A stretch of 64,000 bases of DNA from Ureibacillus xyleni (GTDB lineage: Bacteria > Bacillota > Bacilli > Bacillales_A > Planococcaceae), in the NCBI RefSeq assembly GCF_900217795.1, contig NZ_OBMQ01000001.1, forward strand, positions 363,011-427,010. Reading direction: 5' to 3'. Positions 55,213 to 64,000 of this stretch are shown one piece after another (positions within the stretch are counted from its first letter, which is position 1; every line of letters starts with the position of its first letter). Under the pieces are notes generated by a model that saw only the letters and a list, made by a program, of their open reading frames with translations, made no database searches and was not told the origin of the DNA. The translations under genes were made by a program, and so were the position numbers.

Positions 55213-56604
55213 ATGATAAAATTTACTGGTGAAGAAGTAGAATTAATGATTGAAGAACAGCGCAAGTTTTTTTACACAGGCCATACAAGAAGTATTGATT
55301 TCCGGAAAAAACAACTGGAAAAATTAAAAGAGAAAATAAAAAAATATGAAGAAGACATTTTACACGCATTAAATCGAGATTTGGGTAAAAGTGAATTCGA
55401 AGCTTATACAAATGAAGTAGGTTTAGTTTTAAGCAGTATTGAACTATTAATTAAAAATATTGATGAATGGTCAACACCAGTACAAGTTAAAACACCAATC
55501 CATTTCCAACCGGCAAAAAGTTTTATTGTTCGAGAACCATATGGCGTTGTGCTAATTATTGGACCATTCAATTACCCATTCCAACTAATTATGGAGCCTT
55601 TAATTGGTGCCCTCATTAGCGGTAATACAGCGATCGTAAAACCTTCTGAAACAACTGTTAATACGACAAAAATTATTAAGAAAATCATCGAAGAAACGTT
55701 TGATACTTGCTACGTACGTGTTGTTGAAGGAGAGAAAGAGGAAGTTACCGCACTAATTCATGCATCGTTTGATTATATTTTCTTTACTGGTAGTGTGTCT
55801 GTAGGAAAAGTAATTATGAGGGCTGCAGCAGAAAGATTAACACCAATTACACTAGAACTTGGTGGTAAAAGTCCAACAATTGTTGACCAAACGGCAAATC
55901 TTGAAGTAGCGGCTAAACGAATCGTATGGGGTAAATTTAATAATACTGGACAAACTTGTGTTGCTCCTGATTATTTATTAGTTCACGAATCTGTTTACGA
56001 TAAATTTGTGAAAATTCTCCAAAAGACGATTGCTCAATTTTATGGCCAAAACGCTCAAGAAAGTAAGGATTACGGAAGAGTTGTGAACGAACGTCATTTT
56101 GATCGTTTGCAACAACTTATAGAAGCTGAACAAAGTTTTATCACATTTGGTGGAAAAACGGACCGAAGCGATTTATATATAGAACCGACAATCATGGAAA
56201 ATATCACTTGGAAAAATCCGATTATGGAAGATGAAATTTTCGGCCCAATTTTACCGATTATGCCTTACGATGATTTAAAGGTTGCCATTCATCAAATTCG
56301 TCAATTACCAAAACCGTTAGCTGCCTATTTCTTTTCCGAGCATGAAAAAGCAATGGATTACTTTTTACAAGAATTATCCTTTGGTGGTGGGTGTATAAAT
56401 GATACGGTATCCCACGTTGGCAACCCGTTTTTACCTTTTGGAGGTGTAGGGCCATCAGGAGTTAACGCGTATCATGGGAAAGCAAGCTTTGAAAACTTTA
56501 CTCATCCAAAATCTATTATGAAACGTTCTTCAAAATTGGCAACGAATATTGTATTTCCACCATATAAGCAAAAAGTAAAACTAGTTCGCTCTATTTTAAA
56601 ATAG
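55213..56604 (+). CDS. Aldehyde dehydrogenase (class 3-like, YwdH type)
   Basis: The 463-residue protein has the aldehyde dehydrogenase signature LELGGKSP with its Glu, the catalytic Cys in NNTGQTCVAPDY, and the conserved PFGGVGPSG near the end. The short length and the absence of the usual extra N-terminal part fit class 3 enzymes such as YwdH, which oxidise medium-chain or aromatic aldehydes. ATG 55213 follows AGGGGAAGAG. It stands alone between terminators. Confidence 0.9.
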   Translation: MIKFTGEEVELMIEEQRKFFYTGHTRSIDFRKKQLEKLKEKIKKYEEDILHALNRDLGKSEFEAYTNEVGLVLSSIELLIKNIDEWSTPVQVKTPIHFQPAKSFIVREPYGVVLIIGPFNYPFQLIMEPLIGALISGNTAIVKPSETTVNTTKIIKKIIEETFDTCYVRVVEGEKEEVTALIHASFDYIFFTGSVSVGKVIMRAAAERLTPITLELGGKSPTIVDQTANLEVAAKRIVWGKFNNTGQTCVAPDYLLVHESVYDKFVKILQKTIAQFYGQNAQESKDYGRVVNERHFDRLQQLIEAEQSFITFGGKTDRSDLYIEPTIMENITWKNPIMEDEIFGPILPIMPYDDLKVAIHQIRQLPKPLAAYFFSEHEKAMDYFLQELSFGGGCINDTVSHVGNPFLPFGGVGPSGVNAYHGKASFENFTHPKSIMKRSSKLATNIVFPPYKQKVKLVRSILK

Positions 56605-56610
56605 TATTGG

Positions 56611-56645
56611 CCGAGAAGTTTGGTTTCAAATTTCTCGGTCTTTCG
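56611..56645 (+). terminator. Intrinsic terminator after the aldehyde dehydrogenase gene
   Basis: CCGAGAA pairs with TTCTCGG, with an inner TTG-CAA step, followed by TCTTTC. Confidence 0.65.
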
Positions 56646-56716
56646 AATTATATACACGTTTAATAAATAATAAAACAGTACAATATTGCTATCTTACATA
56701 AAAACTTAAAACTTTT

Positions 56717-56747
56717 TTGACATTTTTCTTTCAAATTTTTCTATAAT
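56717..56747 (+). promoter_or_regulatory. Sigma-A-type promoter of the M42 peptidase gene
   Basis: Perfect TTGACA (56717-56722) and TATAAT (56742-56747) hexamers are 19 bases apart, slightly longer than optimal. They precede the start codon by 85 bases. Confidence 0.6.
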
Positions 56748-56831
56748 CGAGGGTGTCGATAATTGGCGAATTTTGATATGATTATTTTTATTCAGATTTC
56801 GTTATGATTAGAAAATTTAGGGGGCTTATTG

Positions 56832-57890
56832 ATGAATGATGTATTTTATGAAAAAGATACAGTAGATTTATTAGGCCAAATTGTAAATATTCCCAGTCCA
56901 TCCGGGTTTACAAAAACAATCATGACCTTCATTGCAAAATATTTAACTGATTTAGGCATTGACTATAAAAAAACAAACAAAGGCGCGATTATTGCCACAT
57001 TTACAGGACAAAATGATGAATCCCACAGACTTTTAACAGCACATGTTGATACGTTAGGGGCAATGGTTAAAGAAATTAAATCCAATGGACGATTGAGACT
57101 TGCTTTAGTAGGGGGCTTCAATTGGAACGCAATAGAAGGGGAATATTGCAAGATTCATACTGCTTCTGGTAAAAAAATACGCGGGACAATTTTAATGCAT
57201 GAAACCTCTGTACATGTATACGCGAAGGCTGGAGAAATTAAACGCGACGAGAAGCATATTGAAGTACGACTTGATGAAAAAGTGAAAACTCCAGATGAAA
57301 TAAGAAATATTGGAATTAATGTAGGGGACTTTGTATCATTTGATCCACGATTTGAAGTAACAGATTCTGGGTTTATTAAATCTCGCCATTTGGATGATAA
57401 AGCAAGTACAGCTCTATTATTACAATTAATGAAACATATTAAAGAAAACAATGTTTTGCTTCCTTATACAACACACTTTTATATTTCAAATAACGAGGAA
57501 ATTGGTTATGGTGGAAATTCCAACATCCCTGAGCAAGTTGTAGAATATATTGCTGTAGATATGGGGGCAATTGGAGATGGTCAAGCTTCCGATGAATATA
57601 CTGTTTCAATTTGCGCGAAAGATTCGAGTGGACCATACCATTATGACTTAACTCGACACCTTGTAAACTTAGCAGAACAACATAAAATTGATTATAAATT
57701 AGATATTTATCCTTATTATGGATCTGATGCATCAGCTGCAATTCGAGCTGGTTATGATGTGAAACATGCACTATTTGGCCCAGGAATTGAGTCGAGCCAC
57801 GCATATGAACGAACACATATTGACTCACTTAAGGCGACTGCACAATTGTTATATGTTTACGTAACTTCATCAATGGTAAAGGAGGATTAA
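56832..57890 (+). CDS. M42-family aminopeptidase
   Basis: The protein has 352 residues from ATG 56832 behind AGGGGGC. The di-metal site is shown by AHVDTLGAMV, the bridging Asp in RHLDDKAS, Glu-Glu in SNNEEIGYGG, Asp in VAVDMGAIG (written VDMGA) and the late His in GIESSHAYERTH. M42 enzymes are often large self-compartmentalising complexes that trim peptides. murE begins at the next base after its stop codon, so the two are probably co-transcribed. Confidence 0.9.
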   Translation: MNDVFYEKDTVDLLGQIVNIPSPSGFTKTIMTFIAKYLTDLGIDYKKTNKGAIIATFTGQNDESHRLLTAHVDTLGAMVKEIKSNGRLRLALVGGFNWNAIEGEYCKIHTASGKKIRGTILMHETSVHVYAKAGEIKRDEKHIEVRLDEKVKTPDEIRNIGINVGDFVSFDPRFEVTDSGFIKSRHLDDKASTALLLQLMKHIKENNVLLPYTTHFYISNNEEIGYGGNSNIPEQVVEYIAVDMGAIGDGQASDEYTVSICAKDSSGPYHYDLTRHLVNLAEQHKIDYKLDIYPYYGSDASAAIRAGYDVKHALFGPGIESSHAYERTHIDSLKATAQLLYVYVTSSMVKED

Positions 57891-59366
57891 GTGAGTATGT
57901 ATACAGAAGAATTAATCAGTGTACTTCCCTTTAAAGAAATCGTTGGACAATTACCAACGAACATAAAAGACATTTCTATCGACTCGAGAAGCGTCCAACC
58001 AAAAAGTATTTTTATTTGTATCAAAGGGTATACCGTCGATGGTCATGATTATGCTCAGAAGGCAGTAGAAATGGGTGCTATCGTCATCGTAACAGAACGA
58101 AGATTACAATTAGAAGGGGAAGTTGCGCAAGTCATCGTCCAAGATACAAATCGAGCGTTAGGATTATTGGCAGCTAAGTTCTTCGATTATCCTTCAAATG
58201 ATATAACGATGATTGGTGTTACGGGTACAAACGGGAAAACGAGTGTTTCTGGCATCATACACCATATGCTTATTGGTATGGGAGAAAAGTCAGCGGTTTC
58301 AGGTACAATCGGCTTTAACTTAAATGGAGTTTTATATGAGTCTGCCAACACAACGAGCGACGCATTAAGTACACAACAAATGATTTTCCGTGCAAAAATG
58401 GAAGGTTGTCGTGCGATGGTTATGGAAGTATCTTCTCACGGACTATCTTTAGGTCGACTTGCCGGGGTAGATTATGATGTGGCAGTATTTACAAATTTAA
58501 CTCACGATCACCTTGATTTCCATGGGACGATGGAAAACTATGGCAATGCAAAAGGGCTATTATTCTCACAACTAGGACAAGATTTAACAAAAAATAAAGC
58601 GGTTGTTTTAAACGCAGACGATCCTTGGTCTGAAAAGTATGCGAACATTACACCATATCCTGTTTGGACATATGGTTTGAAAAATGATGCAACTTTCCGT
58701 GCAGAAAATTGTTGCTACGATGATAACATAACAACCTTCGACATGATTACACCTGAAGGGAAATTTCCCGTTTCTATGAAATTAATTGGGGAATTTAACG
58801 TGTACAATATATTGGCTGCAACAGCAGTATTTTATTCTAGAGGCTTCGAAATGGAAGCAATATTAGAACAAATTGAAGACTTAAACCCAGTGCGAGGTCG
58901 TATGGAAAGAATTGTAACCGATTTACCGTTACAAATCTTTATTGACTATGCCCATACACCAGATGCAATTGAAAAGGCAATTAATGCTGCACTTCCATAT
59001 AAAAAACCTGACAAGAAAATCATCTTCCTTGTTGGAACAGGTGGGAATCGCGATAAATCGAAACGTCCAGCTATGGCGGAAAAAGCCTCTGAAGCAGACT
59101 ATGTCGTGTTAACAACGGATGATCCGCGTTTTGAGGAATACGATAGTATTACAGGAGACTTAGCAAAGGGGATGCAACATGAAAATTATGCATGTATCGG
59201 TGATCGAGCAGATGCAGTAAGACATGCAGTATCTGTTGCAGAACCTGGAGATATTATTATATTTGCTGGTAAAGGACATGAAGATTATCAAATTATTGGT
59301 AATACGAAATATCCTCATAGCGACGCAGAAATTGCCATTGAGGCTGGTAGATTAAAATTTGTGTAA
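57891..59366 (+). CDS. murE: MurE, UDP-MurNAc-tripeptide synthetase
   Basis: The 491-residue Mur ligase has the P-loop GVTGTNGKTS, the DYAHTPDAIEKAI segment and GKGHEDYQIIG. It adds the third amino acid to the peptidoglycan stem. The substrate motif reads Asp410-Asp-Pro-Arg413: meso-diaminopimelate enzymes have DNPR, whereas S. aureus lysine enzymes lack the Arg. The next gene is prfC, as in S. aureus. A lysine role fits the presumed lineage but is not settled. The start is GTG 57891, five bases after GGAGG; ATG 57897 is possible. Confidence 0.92.
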   Translation: MSMYTEELISVLPFKEIVGQLPTNIKDISIDSRSVQPKSIFICIKGYTVDGHDYAQKAVEMGAIVIVTERRLQLEGEVAQVIVQDTNRALGLLAAKFFDYPSNDITMIGVTGTNGKTSVSGIIHHMLIGMGEKSAVSGTIGFNLNGVLYESANTTSDALSTQQMIFRAKMEGCRAMVMEVSSHGLSLGRLAGVDYDVAVFTNLTHDHLDFHGTMENYGNAKGLLFSQLGQDLTKNKAVVLNADDPWSEKYANITPYPVWTYGLKNDATFRAENCCYDDNITTFDMITPEGKFPVSMKLIGEFNVYNILAATAVFYSRGFEMEAILEQIEDLNPVRGRMERIVTDLPLQIFIDYAHTPDAIEKAINAALPYKKPDKKIIFLVGTGGNRDKSKRPAMAEKASEADYVVLTTDDPRFEEYDSITGDLAKGMQHENYACIGDRADAVRHAVSVAEPGDIIIFAGKGHEDYQIIGNTKYPHSDAEIAIEAGRLKFV

Positions 59367-59379
59367 TCTATGCTTACTA

Positions 59380-59418
59380 ACCCTCTCTAACTTATATATA
59401 GAGAGGGTATTATTTTGG
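59380..59418 (+). terminator. Intrinsic terminator after murE
   Basis: ACCCTCTCTA pairs with TAGAGAGGGT around an AT-rich loop and is followed by ATTATTTT. Confidence 0.8.
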
Positions 59419-59495
59419 TTAAAATGAAAAAAGGTTGTGTAATTCAGTTAAATTCTTTTATGATAGGAAAGGTATAAATAAAGGAGACTTAAACT

Positions 59496-61073
59496 ATGAC
59501 TTCAAAAATAGAACAAGATATAATTTCTCGTCGAACATTCGCCATCATTTCCCATCCGGATGCTGGTAAAACGACGATTACAGAAAAATTACTTTTATTC
59601 GGTGGTGCCATTCGTGATGCTGGTACGGTTAAAGGAAAAAAGACAGGTAAATTCGCTACATCAGACTGGATGGAAATTGAAAAGCAACGTGGAATTTCTG
59701 TAACGTCTTCCGTAATGCAATTTGACTATGATGGTTTCCGAGTAAACATATTAGATACACCCGGGCACCAAGATTTCTCTGAAGATACGTATCGCACTTT
59801 AATGGCGGTAGACAGCGCGGTAATGGTAGTTGATGCAGCCAAAGGGATTGAAGCACAAACATTAAAACTATTTAAAGTTTGTCGTATGCGCGGTATTCCA
59901 ATTTTCACGTTTATTAATAAGTTAGACCGTCAAGGAAAAGAACCTTTAGAGTTAATTGAAGAACTAGAAGAGGTACTTGGAATTAACGCTTACCCTATGA
60001 ACTGGCCAATTGGTATGGGGAAAGAATTTTTAGGGATCTATGACCGTTATAACAAACGTATTGAACAATTCCGTACAGAAGAGTCAGAACGTTTCCTACC
60101 AATTGATGAGGATGGCGAGTTAGCTGTTGATCATCCAATGAAAGTGACGTCTTATTATACACAAGCGATGGATGATATCATTCTTTTAAATGAGGCTGGA
60201 AATGAGTTTTCTGAAGATAAAATACGTCGTGGCGAATTAACTCCAGTATTTTTCGGTTCAGCTTTAACGAATTTTGGTGTACAAACGTTTTTAGAGACCT
60301 ATTTAAAATTTGCTCCTGCTCCTCAACCACGTATAACAGAGGACGAACAATTCATTGACCCAGTGGAGCATAATGATTTCTCTGGATTTATCTTTAAAAT
60401 TCAGGCAAACATGAACCCAGCCCACCGAGATCGTATTGCTTTTGTTCGTATTGTATCAGGTAAATTCGAGCGTGGAATGAATATTACATTAACGCGTACA
60501 GGGAAATCGTTCAAAGTTTCTCAATCTACTCAATTTTTAGCTGATGATCGTGAAACAGTTGATGAGGCTGTAGCAGGAGATATTATTGGGCTATATGACA
60601 CAGGGACATATCAAATTGGCGACACAGTAGTAGGTGGCAAAAAGACGTTTTTATTTGAAAAATTACCGCAATTTACACCGGAAATTTTTGTTCGAGTTTC
60701 TGCCAAAAACGTAATGAAATCGAAACAATTCCATAAAGGGATTTTACAATTAGTTCAAGAAGGTGCGATTCAATATTATAAAACATTGCACACTGAAGAA
60801 GTAATCCTTGGAGCAGTAGGACAACTGCAATTTGAAGTGTTCGAACATCGAATGAAAAATGAGTACAATGTAGAAGTTATCATGCAACCAATTGGCTCAA
60901 AAATTGCACGATGGATTGAAAATGAGGAAGATGTGAAAGAGTCCATGTCTTCATCTCGCTCAATGCTTGTAAAAGATCGTTATGATAATTTTGTATTCTT
61001 ATTTGAAAATGAATTTGCAATGCGTTGGTTCTCCGACAAAAATGAGAACATTAAGCTTTATAGTTTATTATAA
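59496..61073 (+). CDS. prfC: PrfC, peptide chain release factor 3
   Basis: The 525-residue GTPase has G1 HPDAGKTT, the switch region [18 protein letters not shown]3 DTPGHQDF and G4 NKLD. The domain order is that of RF3. It recycles RF1 and RF2 from the ribosome after termination. ATG 59496 follows AAAGGAG. B. subtilis lacks prfC in its murE region, whereas the murE-prfC pair here recalls S. aureus. Confidence 0.96.
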   Translation: MTSKIEQDIISRRTFAIISHPDAGKTTITEKLLLFGGAIRDAGTVKGKKTGKFATSDWMEIEKQRGISVTSSVMQFDYDGFRVNILDTPGHQDFSEDTYRTLMAVDSAVMVVDAAKGIEAQTLKLFKVCRMRGIPIFTFINKLDRQGKEPLELIEELEEVLGINAYPMNWPIGMGKEFLGIYDRYNKRIEQFRTEESERFLPIDEDGELAVDHPMKVTSYYTQAMDDIILLNEAGNEFSEDKIRRGELTPVFFGSALTNFGVQTFLETYLKFAPAPQPRITEDEQFIDPVEHNDFSGFIFKIQANMNPAHRDRIAFVRIVSGKFERGMNITLTRTGKSFKVSQSTQFLADDRETVDEAVAGDIIGLYDTGTYQIGDTVVGGKKTFLFEKLPQFTPEIFVRVSAKNVMKSKQFHKGILQLVQEGAIQYYKTLHTEEVILGAVGQLQFEVFEHRMKNEYNVEVIMQPIGSKIARWIENEEDVKESMSSSRSMLVKDRYDNFVFLFENEFAMRWFSDKNENIKLYSLL

Positions 61074-61104
61074 GAGAACACGGGAAGTTTTTTCATAATT
61101 TAGC

Positions 61105-61136
61105 GCGGCTTACATTGGTAGGCCGCTTTTCTTTTA
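61105..61136 (+). terminator. Intrinsic terminator after prfC
   Basis: GCGGCTTAC pairs with GTAGGCCGC (one G-U pair) and is followed by TTTTCTTTT. Confidence 0.8.
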
Positions 61137-61225
61137 GAATAATCTCCACTATGAAGATGTTTCTAAATGCAAGCTTTTGTCATCCTAGGATTAACGGAAG
61201 AGATTGCCTTTTAGGAGGTTATATC

Positions 61226-61276
61226 ATGCTCATTAAATATATCTTCATAGGTGTATTTAATTCGAATATGAGATAA
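61226..61276 (+). CDS. Possible 16-residue peptide with a strong ribosome site
   Basis: A perfect AGGAGG lies seven bases before ATG 61226, which opens a 16-codon frame (MLIKYIFIGVFNSNMR). The peptide is hydrophobic with basic ends. The region is between a terminator and the SDR gene and has no other feature. A good ribosome site before so short a frame could mark a leader peptide, a small membrane peptide or the remnant of a lost gene. Confidence 0.3.
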   Translation: MLIKYIFIGVFNSNMR

Positions 61277-61323
61277 AATGGAAACAAGCAACAGCTTCAT
61301 TAAAATAGGCTGGGGGTCATACG

Positions 61324-62409
61324 ATGGGGATTCACTTTTTTACCGGTTTTCCAGGATTTATCACAAGTCAACTTATTCGAAGTATTTTTGAAAAAGAAAT
61401 ATCAGATTCTGTTGTCGTTTTAGTGTTACCAACTGAAGTAGAAAAAGCTCAAAAAGAAATGGATGAAATCACTCGTCTCTATCCAAGGCGAAGTATCGAA
61501 ATTATTCAAGGGGATATTACTTTACCAAACCTTGATATGGATAACGAAACCGTTCAACGTATTGTGCCTGAAATATCTGTTTTGTGGCATTTAGCTGCAA
61601 TTTATGATCTAGCTGTACCAAGGGAAGTTGCTTGGAAAGTAAATGTTCATGGCACATCAATGGTGAATGACTTTGTAAAATCACTTCCTAATCTTAAACG
61701 CTATATGTATTTCAGTACAGCTTATGTTGCAGGTACAAGAGAAGGTATTTTACTTGAAACAGAACTTATTCGTCCACCCCAATTTAAAAATTATTATGAA
61801 GAGACAAAATTTGAAGCAGAACTTTTAGTGGATGATTTAAAAGGGAAAGTTCCGACAACGATTATACGCCCAGGAATTGTTAGAGGTCATTCTGTTACAG
61901 GTGAAACGATTAAATTTGATGGACCTTATTTTTTCTTAAATATGATTGATCGTTTAAAAAGTTTGCCTTTTATTCCTTACTTAGGAAATTCTGCATCTAC
62001 TATTAACGTAGTACCGGTTGATTTTATCATTGAAGCATCGACATTTATTTGTACAGAGGATAACGCTATCGATAAAACTTTACATTTAACCGACCCACAA
62101 CCACATCCCGTACAGGAAGTATTTCGTTCTATGGTGAAAGAAATGACGGGGAAATATCCACGAGGAAGATTCCCAATTGATATTGCACGGTCTTTGATGA
62201 AAATAAAAAATTTAAGGAAAATTCTGGGTGTTGAAATTGAAACGTTGGATTATTTGACTTGGAATGCAACCTTTGATACTCGACAAGCGCAGTACATTTT
62301 AGGAAAAGGAAATATTTCATGTCCGGATTTCATTGCTACTATTCCAACGATGGTCAAGTTTTACAATGAAAATAAATGTAACAAACTTTACCAAATTGAA
62401 ATAAAATAA
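61324..62409 (+). CDS. NAD(P)-binding reductase of the extended SDR / male-sterility family
   Basis: The 361-residue protein opens with the dinucleotide motif TGFPGFI, has LWHLAAIYDL and the catalytic YxxxK in YYEETKFEAE near residue 158. It looks like the NAD-binding-4 (thioester reductase-like) subgroup, which reduces acyl thioesters to aldehydes or alcohols. The substrate is unknown. ATG 61324 follows TGGGGGTC. Confidence 0.85.
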   Translation: MGIHFFTGFPGFITSQLIRSIFEKEISDSVVVLVLPTEVEKAQKEMDEITRLYPRRSIEIIQGDITLPNLDMDNETVQRIVPEISVLWHLAAIYDLAVPREVAWKVNVHGTSMVNDFVKSLPNLKRYMYFSTAYVAGTREGILLETELIRPPQFKNYYEETKFEAELLVDDLKGKVPTTIIRPGIVRGHSVTGETIKFDGPYFFLNMIDRLKSLPFIPYLGNSASTINVVPVDFIIEASTFICTEDNAIDKTLHLTDPQPHPVQEVFRSMVKEMTGKYPRGRFPIDIARSLMKIKNLRKILGVEIETLDYLTWNATFDTRQAQYILGKGNISCPDFIATIPTMVKFYNENKCNKLYQIEIK

Positions 62410-62411
62410 TA

Positions 62412-62441
62412 TTGATGATAATTTCAAATTTATGTTATAAT
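62412..62441 (+). promoter_or_regulatory. Promoter of the Mn riboswitch-terC unit
   Basis: TTGATG (62412-62417) and an extended -10 TGT-TATAAT (62433-62441) have an 18-base spacer. The riboswitch begins about 35 bases later. Confidence 0.65.
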
Positions 62442-62474
62442 CAATTTACAGAAAATCAAATATCCATTTGACAA

Positions 62475-62628
62475 TTGTCAAAGGGGAGTAGCTTATAAGT
62501 ATTGAAGAATACTTACTTCACATTCGTCATTACATGGTTTATTCCATCGGGTGTGAAAGCATAATTTGCACGTGTAATTATTGCTAAGCAAGACCTTTGC
62601 CTATTTTTAGGCAGAGGTCTTTTATTTT
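62475..62628 (+). promoter_or_regulatory. yybP-ykoY manganese riboswitch with terminator
   Basis: The family's conserved segments are visible: CAAAGGGGAGTAGC at 62479-62492, a variable stem, and TTGCTAAGCAAGACCTTTGCC. The last part forms a terminator hairpin with GGCAGAGGTC followed by TTTTATTTT. These RNAs bind Mn2+ and then let transcription continue. It controls a TerC-family gene, one of the known target types. Confidence 0.92.
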
Positions 62629-62704
62629 GCCTAAATTTGGTGATTTCTGTGCATTTTAAAATCCCACCGATATGGGTATACAAAAGATTAAGGAGGATTT
62701 TTAC

Positions 62705-63484
62705 GTGGAAGCAATATTATTGGAATATGCTTGGGTACTATTAGTGCTCATTGTATTAGAAGGTCTTTTAGCAGCAGATAATGCAGTTGTAATGGCAGTT
62801 ATGGTTAAACACTTACCAGAAGACAAACAGAAAAAGGCATTATTTTATGGATTAGTTGGTGCTTTCATTTTCCGTTTCGTTGCATTATTCTTGATTACGG
62901 TGTTAGTAAACTATTGGCAAATTCAAGCAATCGGTGCTGCTTATTTACTCTTCATCTCAATCAAACATATATACGATTCGAAATTTAAGAAATCTAATGA
63001 AGATGATGATGAAATGGATGAACAATCTCAAAAAGGAAAAGGATTTTGGGCTACTGTTGCCAAAGTTGAGTTAGCAGACATTGCTTTTGCCGTTGACTCT
63101 ATGTTAGCAGCTGTTGCCATTGCAGTAACATTACCTGAATTGGGCGATTTCCATATTGGTGGTATTAACGCAGGACAATTCGCTGTAATGTTCTTCGGTG
63201 GAATTATCGGTATGATTATCATGCGATTTGCAGCTCAATGGTTTGTAAAAGTATTAAATAACTATCCTGATTTAGAAACTGCAGCATTTTTAATTGTTGG
63301 TTGGGTTGGTGTGAAATTAGTTGTGTTAACATTATCCCACGATAAAGTTGGTATTTTACCACACGATTTTGCACATTCAACAACATGGAAACTAATTTTC
63401 TGGAGCGTATTGTTATTAATTGCGCTTGGTGGTTACTTTATCAGTGTTGCAAAAAAGAAAAAGCAGGTTATAGAAGAAAAATAA
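62705..63484 (+). CDS. ykoY: TerC-family membrane protein (YkoY-like)
   Basis: The protein has 259 residues from GTG 62705, with TAAGGAGG seven bases upstream. An in-frame ATG at 62672 would put this site inside the gene. About seven membrane helices carry the TerC signature LEGLLAADNAVV and the matching ELADIAFAVDSMLA. An acidic EDDDEMDEQ loop lies near residue 102. Members work in Mn2+ export or metallation of secreted enzymes, which fits the riboswitch upstream. Confidence 0.9.
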   Translation: MEAILLEYAWVLLVLIVLEGLLAADNAVVMAVMVKHLPEDKQKKALFYGLVGAFIFRFVALFLITVLVNYWQIQAIGAAYLLFISIKHIYDSKFKKSNEDDDEMDEQSQKGKGFWATVAKVELADIAFAVDSMLAAVAIAVTLPELGDFHIGGINAGQFAVMFFGGIIGMIIMRFAAQWFVKVLNNYPDLETAAFLIVGWVGVKLVVLTLSHDKVGILPHDFAHSTTWKLIFWSVLLLIALGGYFISVAKKKKQVIEEK

Positions 63485-63588
63485 AGATTTTAAGTTTAGA
63501 GGGGCAGAGTGCTGTTCCTCTTTTCTTTTACATTTGTATTCCTTATACTTATAAAAAAGTTCTATTTTATGGATAAGAGGCGAAAAAA

Positions 63589-64000
63589 GTGACTCACAAG
63601 AAAAAACATAATCGAGTAATCACGCCATTTCAATTATTAGTTTCTTATTATTTCATCGCGATTGCATCTTCATTTTTACTACTAAGAATTCCAGCAGTGT
63701 ATCAAGAGGGTAAAGAAGTTTCATTAGTGGACAGCTTGTTTACGGCAGTTAGTGCGGTTAGTGTTACAGGATTGACCGTTTTTAATATATCCTCTACCTT
63801 TACACCTTTTGGCATGGTTGTTCTCCTTATCATATTACAACTCGGAGCAATTGGAATTATGTCGATAGGTACATTTCTTTGGCTCATTACTGGGAAGAGA
63901 ATTGGCATGCGAGAACGACAATTAATCATGATTGACTTCAACCAATCGCAAGTGTCTGGCGTGGTGCAGTTATTAAAGGAAATCGTCAAACTGTTATTTA
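63589..64000 (+). CDS. KtrB/TrkH-type potassium transporter subunit, N-terminal part
   Basis: The gene begins at GTG 63589 after AGAGGCG and is cut by the end of the window after 137 codons. The visible part has a basic start, a first membrane helix, and the first pore loop SAVSVTGLTVF, whose VTGL forms the K+ filter. It then has a second and third helix with LGAIGIMSIGTF. Ktr channels need a cytoplasmic KtrA/KtrC subunit, not seen here. Confidence 0.9.
   Translation, partial: MTHKKKHNRVITPFQLLVSYYFIAIASSFLLLRIPAVYQEGKEVSLVDSLFTAVSAVSVTGLTVFNISSTFTPFGMVVLLIILQLGAIGIMSIGTFLWLITGKRIGMRERQLIMIDFNQSQVSGVVQLLKEIVKLLF

Overview
The window is chromosomal DNA from a low-GC, endospore-forming Gram-positive bacterium. 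Many blocks keep Bacillus subtilis gene order: ctpB-minJ, addB-addA, yisK-yisL, yitU/yitV-yitW, fabH-fabF, spx-mecA-coiA-pepF, yjbH to yjbO and yjcF to yjcH. The murE-prfC pair and the roxS RNA between pepF and yjbH also recall Staphylococcus. Together these suggest the Lysinibacillus/Solibacillus/Ureibacillus side of Bacillales (Planococcaceae). That placement is an inference from gene content and order; no rRNA or tRNA gene is visible.

Layout. 1-5.7 kb: the end of a thioredoxin-like gene, ctpB, minJ, an AzlCD amino-acid exporter divergent from its likely HTH-cupin regulator, and a TVP38 membrane protein. 5.8-13 kb: addB-addA (double-strand break repair) behind a LexA-like box. 13-17.7 kb: a DUF418 protein, yisK, yisL, a 52-residue membrane protein, and a membrane-anchored alpha-amylase homologue lacking its nucleophile. 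17.7-23.7 kb: a five-copy 21-bp repeat, then an oligopeptide ABC transporter operon in the order D-F-B-C-A. 23.7-27.5 kb: DegV, YitU, YitV, YitW and Fnr. 27.6-34.4 kb: an N-domain-less ClpB with a CtsR operator, fabH-fabF with a FapR-like operator, and trpS with a T-box. 34.4-45.6 kb: the Spx proteostasis region (spx, mecA, coiA, pepF, roxS, yjbH, truncated haemoglobin) followed by cwlQ, yjbK, yjbL, the alarmone synthetase yjbM, nadF and yjbO. 45.8-51.4 kb: mgtE and a sporulation block (cotO-like, cotY-like, a YhcN-like lipoprotein with spoVAC-spoVAD-spoVAE, a YjcZ-like gene, spoVIF). 51.4-64 kb: yjcF-yjcG-yjcH, a PgpA-like phosphatase, a nuclease, aldehyde dehydrogenase, an M42 peptidase, murE, prfC, an SDR reductase, a Mn riboswitch with a TerC protein, and the start of a K+ transporter.

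How the genes fit together. The 27-41 kb part is rich in stress and redox control: CtsR-controlled ClpB, Fnr with its Fe-S ligands, Spx, its adaptor YjbH, the ClpC adaptor MecA, the RoxS RNA with ResD-like and Rex-like sites, and a truncated haemoglobin. The 47-51 kb part serves spore coat assembly and dipicolinic acid uptake, and carries forespore- and mother-cell-type promoter matches.

I found no phage, insertion sequence, CRISPR array or obvious new defence system. The most notable signals are regulatory: the roxS locus, the LexA-like box at addBA, a hairpin that buries the ribosome-binding site of the YjcZ-like gene, a possible small transcript upstream of spx, two intergenic repeat arrays, and an apparently inactive amylase homologue.
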